Source of the DNA: Acidobacteriota bacterium
Lineage (GTDB): Bacteria > Acidobacteriota > UBA890 > WLXD01
Length of the DNA: 7,031 bases
NCBI GenBank assembly: GCA_022571615.1
Contig: JACZXM010000153.1
Location: 1-7,031 of the forward strand
Direction: 5' to 3'
The notes beneath the pieces are model-generated. The model was not told the DNA's origin. It did no database searches and worked only from the letters and a program-made list of their open reading frames with translations. Below, piece by piece: positions 1 to 5,052 of this stretch; position 1 is the first letter of the stretch; every line of letters begins with the position of its first letter. A program made the position numbers and the translations under genes.

Positions 1-222
1 GTCGCGGCGCAGGGCGACCTCGGTGCCGTCGACCTGGTAGACGCGCGGATCGCCACCGGGGGCGCTGCCGGCCGGCCGCAGCTCTGCCCCCGGCACGAAC
101 CCCATGACCATCAGACGTTCCGCCAGGGCGTCGGGCAAGTCGATCCGCGCCAGCACGGCCACCTCGCCGCGACCGAGCTCCGCAAGCCGTACCGTTCCAG
201 AACCGTTGTCAGTGTTCGCCAT
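1..222 (-). CDS. feoA: FeoA-domain ferrous iron transport protein (5' part; continues off the left edge)
   Basis: FeoA is a small cytoplasmic SH3-like protein that works with the FeoB membrane GTPase in ferrous iron uptake. The 74 residues present, read from an ATG at 222, show the family pattern. The RLMVMGFVPG segment (residues 36-45) is the conserved R-L-x-x-x-G-F/L-V-P-G turn. It is followed by APGGDPRVYQVDGTEVALRR (residues 54-73), the usual strand pair ending in ALRR. A complete FeoA is about 75-85 residues, so probably only the last few residues are missing, unless the gene is a FeoA-FeoB fusion or a two-domain form. No other start fits, and the ribosome binding site is weak (GTGGAA). 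feoB would be expected just beyond the left edge on the same strand. A Fur-like palindrome lies upstream at 303-319. The family call is firm; the full architecture cannot be seen. Confidence 0.88.
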   Translation of the reverse strand, partial: MANTDNGSGTVRLAELGRGEVAVLARIDLPDALAERLMVMGFVPGAELRPAGSAPGGDPRVYQVDGTEVALRRD

Positions 223-302
223 TTCCACGCAACCGCAAGAGGCGTCCGCTCGCACACTACGGCCCGGGCCGAGGCCAACAGATCGCGGTCCACGAACATA
301 TA

Positions 303-319
303 TTGAGACTCTGTCTCAA
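303..319. promoter_or_regulatory. Fur-box-like perfect inverted repeat upstream of feoA
   Basis: TTGAGAC-TCT-GTCTCAA is a perfect 7-bp inverted repeat with a 3-bp centre, about 80 bp upstream of the feoA start. Its outer parts (ATTGAGA and TCTCAA) coincide with the G-rich version of the 19-bp Fur consensus, ATTGAGAATNATTCTCAAT. The differences lie in the centre and at the last base. Fur repression of feo genes by ferrous iron is well established in many Gram-negative bacteria. Location, symmetry and target gene all fit an iron-responsive operator. Another metalloregulator such as an MntR or DtxR relative is possible. Confidence 0.55.
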
Positions 320-327
320 CTACAGAC

Positions 328-356
328 AGGCTAGATTCGTCTCCCCTCCGAGTCAA
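328..356 (-). promoter_or_regulatory. Candidate sigma70 promoter for feoA
   Basis: On the minus strand a -35-like TTGACT (356-351, five of six consensus bases) is followed after 17 bp by a weak -10, TAGCCT (333-328, three of six). Transcription would begin near 322, so the Fur-like palindrome would cover about +3 to +19, a normal position for a repressor operator. An alternative -10 is the AT-rich stretch at 304-297, just after the palindrome. The position supports feoA having its own promoter rather than being only read through from the upstream operon. Confidence 0.33.
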
Positions 357-366
357 GTCGGCGCGG

Positions 367-831
367 TCACAAGCGCGCGCCATGGCGCGAGCCGGCCCGG
401 TGGGCCCTACTCCCGAGCAACGTGCGCACCGGAACCGCCACCACTAGGGCCATGAAGGTCATCACCAGGGCTCCGAGTAGCGGCACCACCAGCACCGTGA
501 CCACCGCATTGGACACGAACGCCATCCCGCCCTGCTCGGGACTCGTCCGGATCAGCCGCACGACACCGGCCAATGTTGCCGGCAGCACGACCAGCAGCTG
601 GATGGCCAGGTTCTGGACCCCGAGCAGGCCGAGCAAGTCGCCACCGCGGGACGGATGCTGGCGGCTCTGAATCAGGGCCGCCCAGACCGCTCCAACAGCC
701 CACAGCCCCAGCACCGTGAGCCCGACCTGCACCGAGCCCGGCGAGTGGCCCCAGGACAGCGCCAGCCTCCCGGCAGCAACGGCGCCCACCAGCAGCAGGA
801 AGCCGCGTTGGTCGCGAATCGGGGTCTTCAT
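367..831 (-). CDS. Small integral membrane protein of unknown function, last gene of a three-gene operon
   Basis: This is a 154-residue protein I do not recognise. Four hydrophobic stretches look like membrane helices: about residues 11-27, 34-54, 67-94 and 104-138. The N-terminus carries K2, R6 and R9, and the C-terminal tail (residues 137-154) is rich in Arg and His, so both ends are probably cytoplasmic by the positive-inside rule. A polar loop rich in Q, R, H and S (about 55-64) separates helices 2 and 3. There are no Cys residues, no metal motif and no recognisable catalytic motif. The ATG at 831 lies 7 nt beyond the stop of the preceding gene and has a GAGAGA ribosome binding site a few bases upstream, which overlaps the preceding stop region. 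It is therefore almost certainly cotranscribed with the duplicated-helix protein and the cupin gene. The function is unknown; a partner or accessory role is only inference. Confidence 0.72.
   Translation of the reverse strand: MKTPIRDQRGFLLLVGAVAAGRLALSWGHSPGSVQVGLTVLGLWAVGAVWAALIQSRQHPSRGGDLLGLLGVQNLAIQLLVVLPATLAGVVRLIRTSPEQGGMAFVSNAVVTVLVVPLLGALVMTFMALVVAVPVRTLLGSRAHRAGSRHGARL
376..389. repeat. 14-bp perfect palindrome at the 3' end of the membrane protein gene
   Basis: CGCGCCATGGCGCG is a perfect palindrome with no spacer, lying within the last codons of the 367-831 gene. Without a loop it cannot act as an intrinsic terminator. It may be a protein-binding site or simply the result of Arg-His-Gly-Ala codons in GC-rich DNA. 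Confidence 0.3.
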
Positions 832-838
832 CGGTCTC

Positions 839-1216
839 TCATCGCGTCGCGAATACTAGCAACACTCCGATCGCGGCGACCACAGCGCCCCACGCCCGGA
901 TCATCGGTGTCGGCAGCGCCGCCCAGCCGCTCATACGATCGACCAGGCGGGTGGGAGCGATCAAGCTCATCGCCAAACTCGCCAAACCCACCAATACCGC
1001 CAAGCCGCCCAACCAGGTGATGGCAGTAGGCCATCGCGTCTGGGCGGCTCCCGCTACCAACACTACGCCGAGGATCGCCTCGAGCAGGGCCGCGATCCGC
1101 AACCGGTTCTCCTGGGCGCACCATCCCATCGCTGAGCGGAACAGCTCCGGCGAGCCGGCGACCAGCAGACCGATCACCGCGATCACCGTGCCGGTCAACT
1201 GTACGAGCATCAGCAT
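839..1216 (-). CDS. Small four-helix membrane protein with two similar halves (DUF2065/YjeT-like pattern)
   Basis: This is a 125-residue, strongly hydrophobic protein. It reads as two copies of one pattern: a helix containing G-x6-G, then a Pro, a short amphipathic segment ending in M-(S)-G-W, a basic residue, and a second helix with a Gly ten residues later. Half 1 uses G9, G16, P23, M30-G31-W32, R40 and G50. Half 2 uses G70, G77, P88, M95-S96-G97-W98, R107 and G117. A helix, Pro-x-x-hydrophobic-Arg segment and second helix resembles the small DUF2065 (YjeT) proteins, so this may be a tandem duplication of that fold; I cannot test the match here. The ATG at 1216 is chosen because an AAGGAG site ends 7 nt upstream. 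Longer readings would run far into the cupin gene. The first 7 nt (ATGCTGA) contain the cupin stop, which indicates translational coupling. The function is unknown. Confidence 0.75.
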   Translation of the reverse strand: MLMLVQLTGTVIAVIGLLVAGSPELFRSAMGWCAQENRLRIAALLEAILGVVLVAGAAQTRWPTAITWLGGLAVLVGLASLAMSLIAPTRLVDRMSGWAALPTPMIRAWGAVVAAIGVLLVFATR

Positions 1217-1620
1217 CGTGGCTCTCCTTCTACCGGACCTGCCGTCCCGACCCTCGCCCTCGAGCGGTTCGGGTTCAGGGGTCCTGCTCGGTAGAAAACC
1301 GCCAGCCAGACCGTGTCCTGTTCCGCAGACGTCCACTCTACCCGGTGTCGGGTATGGGCCGGGATCTCGATGTGATCTCCGGGATTCAGCACTACGATCT
1401 CCTCACGTCCCTGGAACCGCAGTCCCGCGCGGCCCGTCAGCACGGCCACCCATTCGTTCTCTTCCAAGTCGTACCAGAAGCCGTCTGGGGATGCCTGACC
1501 GCGGGATACGATCCGCTCGATGCGCACCCGGTCGCTGCGCAGGATCTGTTCGACGATCTCGTGCTCGAGTGCTTTCGCAACCGGTTCGAGCAGGTTGGTT
1601 CCGACCCGCGGCTGGTCCAT
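1210..1620 (-). CDS. Single-domain cupin protein
   Basis: This is a 136-residue protein with one cupin beta-barrel (about residues 28-110), probably cytoplasmic. Cupin motif 1 is present in altered form: E56-W-V-A-V-L-T-G63 keeps the E-x6-G core, but the two usual histidines are replaced in the GFWYDLEE stretch (47-54). Motif 2 runs from G81 through P87 to H92 (GDHIEIPAHTRH). The conserved ending EWTSAEQDTVWLAVFY (95-110) is typical of the stand-alone cupins with a W-Y-D-x-E-E-x-E-W-V signature, whose substrates are mostly unknown. Residues 111-136 form a polar, basic tail. The ATG at 1620 is preferred over the one at 1659 because an AGAGGA site lies 5 nt upstream and the earlier start adds only Arg-rich sequence. 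It is first in the operon and overlaps the next gene by 7 nt. The ligand is unknown; loss of motif 1 histidines suggests altered or absent metal binding. Confidence 0.85.
   Translation of the reverse strand: MDQPRVGTNLLEPVAKALEHEIVEQILRSDRVRIERIVSRGQASPDGFWYDLEENEWVAVLTGRAGLRFQGREEIVVLNPGDHIEIPAHTRHRVEWTSAEQDTVWLAVFYRAGPLNPNRSRARVGTAGPVEGEPRC
1224..1229 (-). promoter_or_regulatory. Ribosome binding site fixing the start at 1216
   Basis: AAGGAG on the minus strand (1229-1224) lies 7 nt before the ATG at 1216. This near-ideal site decides between the short form of the four-helix protein and a longer open frame reaching 1336. It sits inside the 3' end of the cupin gene, as expected for coupled genes. 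Confidence 0.7.
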
Positions 1621-1656
1621 CGCGTTCCTCTCACCTCGTATCCGCTGCCGGTGGTT

Positions 1657-1711
1657 CAACTTGCCAGGCCCACCAGGTTACGCCATCACACTTCCGCCAC
1701 AACCTGCCAGG
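1657..1711. repeat. Pair of near-identical 12-mers in the divergent intergenic region
   Basis: CAACTTGCCAGG (1657-1668) and CAACCTGCCAGG (1700-1711) differ at one base and start 43 bp apart, close to four helical turns. They lie upstream of the cupin operon and of the oppositely oriented lipoprotein gene. Such a spacing could place two regulator sites on one DNA face. The similarity does not extend beyond the 12 bases, and chance is a real alternative. Confidence 0.28.
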
Positions 1712-1821
1712 GTTCTCGATCGACCCGGCGTGGAATCTCGACGGTGTGGTCATCGGCATTCGGCGTTGCTGAGCTGAGCCGGGAGGACAGCCCCTGCCGT
1801 GAACACCCCCACCGAGCTGCG

Positions 1822-1861
1822 TAGCGGGCGGGCAAGTTGCCGACCGAGACTGCGCCCGCTA
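1822..1861 (+). promoter_or_regulatory. Nested stem-loop in the leader of the lipoprotein gene
   Basis: The arms TAGCGGGCG (1822-1830) and CGCCCGCTA (1853-1861) are perfectly complementary over 9 bp. They enclose 22 nt that themselves hold the palindrome GGCAA-G-TTGCC (1831-1841). The structure ends 29 nt before the ATG at 1891. It has no following T tract, so it does not look like a standard intrinsic terminator. A role as a leader RNA hairpin that affects stability or translation, or as a DNA operator, would fit the position. The function is inferred only. Confidence 0.45.
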
Positions 1862-1890
1862 GGGTGAGCGGATCGAGCAAAGAGATCTTG

Positions 1891-3171
1891 ATGAAACCCC
1901 ACCCGAACACCCAGCGAGTCGCCACCGCAATCAGCTTGTCGCTGCTGCTTGGGGCCTGCGCGACGAACCCCGGGCCGACGACGGACCTGCGCATCGACCG
2001 CGACGCGGCCACCGCCAGCGCCCGCTCCCGTTCGATCCGGGCGGCGGCGGACGCTGCTCCCGAGGATAACCGGCCTGCGCTAGACGAGATCAACACCGAA
2101 GAGGTCCTCGAGCGTGCTCGCAGGGCGTACGGCAGCGCCGAGTTCCTGGGTGAGGCGACGATCGTGTCCGGGACCCGCTTTGAAGAGTCGGTCGTTGGAG
2201 GACTCTCGGGGATCACCTGGGCTGGAGGCGATCAGTACTTCGCGATCTCGGACGATCGCGGCGACAACGGACCCGGACGTTTCTACACACTACGCATCGA
2301 TCTTGCCGATGGCCGCCTCGACTCCGGCGACGTCGAGCTCATTCGCTGGACCTCGGTGCTTGGCGACAACGGGGAGCCCCTCGAGCCGCAGACCTTCGAC
2401 ATGGAGGGCATCGCCTCAGCGCTCGATGGGTCTGTCTATATTTCCTCCGAGGGGGAAGCGAGGGCGCAGATCCCACCGTTCGTGAAACACCTGCTCGAGG
2501 ACGGGTCGCATTTAGGGTGGATCGAACTGCCCGACAAGTTCCGCCCGAGTGCCGATGGTGCCCGCGGCGTTCGCCCGAACCTGGCGCTCGAGAGCTTGGC
2601 GATCACGCCCGACGGTCGCTACCTGTTCACCGCCACCGAAAACGCCCTGCAGCAGGACGGGCCGCAGGCGAGTTTCCGGCACGCCAGTCCCTCTCGTATT
2701 CTCAAGATCGACCTGACCACGGGCAACACCGTGGGCGAGTACGTCTACATGGTCGATCCGGTGCGGGTGGGGGAGAGCCTGGCCGATATCTTCCACACCA
2801 CCGGCCTGGTCGACCTGATCGCCTTCAACTCCCAGCACCTACTGGCGCTCGAGCGCACCTTCGTTGCCGGCGCCGGCTTCGTCGAACGGATCCACTGGGT
2901 TTGCCTCGAGAAATCGTCTAATGTCCTTGGACTCGAGAACCTGCAGACAACGAGCCTGTCGAGCCTGCCGACCGGTCGCAAGAAGCTGTTCCTGGACCTG
3001 TCGCAGCTGGGTATCCGACTCGACAACCTCGAGGGCATGACCCTGGGCGCTGCCCTCCCCGACGGCCGCCGGGCGCTGATTCTGATCAGCGACAACAATT
3101 TCAACCCATCGGCCCAGATCACCCAGATCCTGGCTTTCGCGGTACCGGCCGACCTGGCGCCACCGTACTAA
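1891..3171 (+). CDS. Esterase-like phytase-family beta-propeller lipoprotein
   Basis: This is a 426-residue exported protein. Residues 1-22 form a type II signal peptide (charged start, then hydrophobic SLSLLLG). The lipobox is L20-G-A-C23, with lipidation expected on Cys23; Ala at +2 favours the outer membrane in a Gram-negative. A low-complexity linker (24-80) precedes the propeller. Signature segments of the esterase-like phytase family are GGLSGITW (103-110), the DDRGDNGPGRFYTL stretch (121-134), DMEGIA (170-175), SSEG (185-188), ALESLAITPDGRYLF (232-246) with ATENALQQDG (248-257), LLALERTF (317-324), DNLEGM (378-383) and the SDNNFN-Q-TQ ending (400-412). Phosphoester hydrolysis is assumed for relatives and rarely shown, so the substrate is unknown. 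The ATG at 1891 is chosen over the one at 1837 because it starts the signal peptide directly and has AAGAGA 6 nt upstream. It is divergent from the cupin operon. Confidence 0.88.
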   Translation: MKPHPNTQRVATAISLSLLLGACATNPGPTTDLRIDRDAATASARSRSIRAAADAAPEDNRPALDEINTEEVLERARRAYGSAEFLGEATIVSGTRFEESVVGGLSGITWAGGDQYFAISDDRGDNGPGRFYTLRIDLADGRLDSGDVELIRWTSVLGDNGEPLEPQTFDMEGIASALDGSVYISSEGEARAQIPPFVKHLLEDGSHLGWIELPDKFRPSADGARGVRPNLALESLAITPDGRYLFTATENALQQDGPQASFRHASPSRILKIDLTTGNTVGEYVYMVDPVRVGESLADIFHTTGLVDLIAFNSQHLLALERTFVAGAGFVERIHWVCLEKSSNVLGLENLQTTSLSSLPTGRKKLFLDLSQLGIRLDNLEGMTLGAALPDGRRALILISDNNFNPSAQITQILAFAVPADLAPPY

Positions 3172-3184
3172 CAGGCCGTGGTGA

Positions 3185-3221
3185 GGCAAGAGGTCCGCTG
3201 CCCCCAATGGGTCGTCTTGCC
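3185..3221. terminator. Candidate bidirectional terminator hairpin between convergent genes
   Basis: GGCAAGA (3185-3191) and TCTTGCC (3215-3221) form a perfect 7-bp stem with a 23-nt loop. The loop contains a further small CCC/GGG pairing. It lies in the 60-bp gap between the lipoprotein stop (3171) and the malic enzyme stop (3232), where a terminator serving both strands is expected. No T tract follows on either strand and the loop is large, so the structural evidence is modest. The position is the stronger argument. Confidence 0.38.
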
Positions 3222-3231
3222 GGCGCTGCTG

Positions 3232-4989
3232 TTAGATCGGAACGATCTCGGGATACTCGGGCATCCACATCCAAGCTTGCACCGCGGCCGGGATCCCGCC
3301 CTCTGGTTCCTTCGCGACGCCGTCGCGGATCGCTTGCTCGCCTACCGCTTCGGCGATCCGGCGGGTGGTGGCGCGCAACTCAGAGAGCGGCGGATACATC
3401 TCCCCGCGATCGAGGGTCTGCTGCGACACCTCGCCAGCCAACACGGTAGCAGCTCGCGCGAACATGGCGTCGGTGACCTGCCGGGCTCCCGAGGCCAGGG
3501 CGCCGAGGCCGACGCCCGGGAAGACGTAGACATTGTTGCCCTGGCTGATGCGATGGGTGCGCCCCCGGTACCGGACCGGATCGAACGGACTGCCGGTGGC
3601 GATCAGCGCTCGGCCTTCGGTCCACTGGATCAGATCCGCGGGTATGGCCTCGCTCCTGCTCGTCGGGTTGGAGAACGGGAAGATCGCCGGCCGCTCGCAG
3701 TGGCTCGCCATCGAGCGCACGATCGTCTCCGTGAAGAGCCCGGGTTGTCCGCTGAGGCCGATCAGCACCGTCGGTCGGAGCTTGTCGACGACCTCGGCCA
3801 GATCGGGAACCCGATCGGCGCCGAATCCGAACGAGGCCGCAACTTCTGCCGGCCAGACAGCGTCCCGCTTGTAGTCGTCGGTCAGCTCGCGGCCCTCCAT
3901 CATCAGCCCGCCGCTGTCGAGATTGGCGACCCTGCTGATCAGGTCAGCGCCCGAAAGCCCGGCCTGGGCGAAGGAATGGCGCAACTGCTTGGCGATGCCG
4001 ATGCCAGCGGCGCCTGCCCCGAGAATCACCACCCGCTGCTGCTGCAGCGACTGCCCAGCGATTCGGCATGCGGCCAGCACGCCGGCGACGGCAACCGCTG
4101 CCGTGCCCTGGATGTCGTCGTTGAACGAAGGCAAGATGTCGCGGTACCTATCCAGCAGCCGGAACGCGTTGCCCTTCTTGAAATCCTCCCACTGCAACAA
4201 GGCCCGGGGGAAGATCTCTCGGACTGCTCGCACGAACTCCTCGATGAATTCCTCGTACTCCTGCCCGACCAGGCGCGGTTCAGGCCAACCCAGATACATC
4301 GGATCGTCGAGCAGGCGCTGGTTGTTGGTACCGACGTCGAGACTGATCGGTAGCGTCTGCGAGGGATGAATGCCGGCTGCCACGGTGTAGAGCGAGAGCT
4401 TGCCGATCGGGATCATCATGCCACCGGCTCCTTGATCCCCCAGACCCAGGATGCGCTCGTTGTCGGTCGCCACGATCAGGCGGATATCGGCCTCGACGTG
4501 ACCGAGGATCTCCTTGATGTGGCCCCTGTGCCTCGGCGTTATCCAGCGCCCGCGCCCGCGACGGAAGATGCGGCTGAAATTGCGGCTCGCCTCTCCGACC
4601 GTCGGTGTGTAGACGATGGGCAGCAGCGCCTCGGTTCGATCCACGAGCATTCGATAAAAGAGTGTCTCGTTGCGGTCGTGCAGGTCGGTGAGCTCGACGT
4701 ACTTGCCGATGGCGTCAGGCACGCGATCGAGGTTCTCGCAGATTCGCGCCGCCTGTTCATCTAAAGTCGCCACATGGCAAGGAAGTAGCCCCTCGAGCTG
4801 CAGCGCCCGTCGCTCCTGGGGCGAGAACGCGGTGCCCTTGTTGATCAACGGGTTCCGCAGCACGTCACGCCCACGCTTGCGAACCTCGGCAACCCAGGTT
4901 CCATCTGGCTTGCGACGGAAGCGATCCAGGCCCACGCTGACCTCCCGGGAATCCGACCTCACGAGCGACGGTTCGATTTGGTGGATCAT
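3232..4989 (-). CDS. maeA: Malic enzyme, SfcA/MaeA type (malate oxidative decarboxylation)
   Basis: The enzyme converts L-malate to pyruvate and CO2 while reducing NAD or NADP, in the cytoplasm. The protein is 585 residues from the ATG at 4989. Family landmarks appear in order: PLINKGTAF (47-55), the catalytic-Tyr motif YTPTVGEA (Y127), the GLGDQGAGGMMIPIGKLSLY stretch with catalytic K197 (182-201), LDVGTNN (217-223), metal ligands E268-D269 in WEDF, FNDDIQGTAA (D291/D292), and the dinucleotide-binding GAGAAG (324-329). FPFSNPTSRSEA and the GNNVYVFPGVGLG segment lie in the last third. Cofactor choice is not certain from sequence; NAD use is inferred from similarity to SfcA. The ATG at 4989 is the only ATG before the conserved core but has a weak ribosome binding site. 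A GTG at 4935 (V19) follows GGGAGG by 5 nt and would give 567 residues, close to the 565 of Escherichia coli MaeA, so it is a serious rival start. Confidence 0.95.
   Translation of the reverse strand: MIHQIEPSLVRSDSREVSVGLDRFRRKPDGTWVAEVRKRGRDVLRNPLINKGTAFSPQERRALQLEGLLPCHVATLDEQAARICENLDRVPDAIGKYVELTDLHDRNETLFYRMLVDRTEALLPIVYTPTVGEASRNFSRIFRRGRGRWITPRHRGHIKEILGHVEADIRLIVATDNERILGLGDQGAGGMMIPIGKLSLYTVAAGIHPSQTLPISLDVGTNNQRLLDDPMYLGWPEPRLVGQEYEEFIEEFVRAVREIFPRALLQWEDFKKGNAFRLLDRYRDILPSFNDDIQGTAAVAVAGVLAACRIAGQSLQQQRVVILGAGAAGIGIAKQLRHSFAQAGLSGADLISRVANLDSGGLMMEGRELTDDYKRDAVWPAEVAASFGFGADRVPDLAEVVDKLRPTVLIGLSGQPGLFTETIVRSMASHCERPAIFPFSNPTSRSEAIPADLIQWTEGRALIATGSPFDPVRYRGRTHRISQGNNVYVFPGVGLGALASGARQVTDAMFARAATVLAGEVSQQTLDRGEMYPPLSELRATTRRIAEAVGEQAIRDGVAKEPEGGIPAAVQAWMWMPEYPEIVPI
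4941..4946 (-). promoter_or_regulatory. Strong internal ribosome binding site before GTG 4935 of the malic enzyme gene
   Basis: GGGAGG on the minus strand (4946-4941), then TCAGC, then GTG at 4935 form the best translation start signal near the 5' end of the malic enzyme gene. It is in frame, 18 codons inside the longer ATG reading. It suggests that the true N-terminus may be at V19. Confidence 0.5.
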
Positions 4990-5008
4990 GCATGTCCCAT
5001 CTTATGAT
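4978..5008 (+). promoter_or_regulatory. Candidate pepE promoter in the divergent malic enzyme/pepE gap
   Basis: TATGAT (5003-5008) matches five of six -10 bases and would start transcription about 38 nt before the pepE ATG. The only -35-like hexamer upstream is TTGGTG (4978-4983, three of six), at a long 19-bp spacing. The same AT-rich island read on the minus strand offers TAAGAT (5004-4999) as a -10 for the malic enzyme gene. The two divergent promoters may therefore overlap. If so, the malic enzyme transcript would begin near 4992, leaving almost no leader for ATG 4989 but a normal one for GTG 4935. Confidence 0.35.
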
Positions 5009-5052
5009 GCCTGCGATCCCTCGCGGTCACCGTTCGCATCCGAAGAGAGCCC

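Noticed and set aside
1217..1336. Longer start (ATG at 1336) for the duplicated-helix protein
   Set aside because: It would overlap the cupin gene by about 127 bp with a non-hydrophobic, Arg/Pro-rich extension. The AAGGAG site fixes the start at 1216.
951..1772. 273-residue open frame on the plus strand across the cupin operon
   Set aside because: It runs antisense to two genes that have good ribosome binding sites and family patterns. Its composition (Pro, Arg and Ser rich) is that of a GC-rich shadow.
1686..2216. 176-residue minus-strand open frame across the divergent region
   Set aside because: It overlaps the signal peptide and start of the lipoprotein gene antisense. It is Ser/Arg rich and has no recognisable domain.
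3178..4353. 391-residue open frame on the plus strand, antisense to the malic enzyme gene
   Set aside because: It is in the mirrored codon register of the malic enzyme gene, where a stop would need a TTA, CTA or TCA codon in the real gene. These are rare in high-G+C DNA. The protein has no family motif and the other strand is unmistakable.
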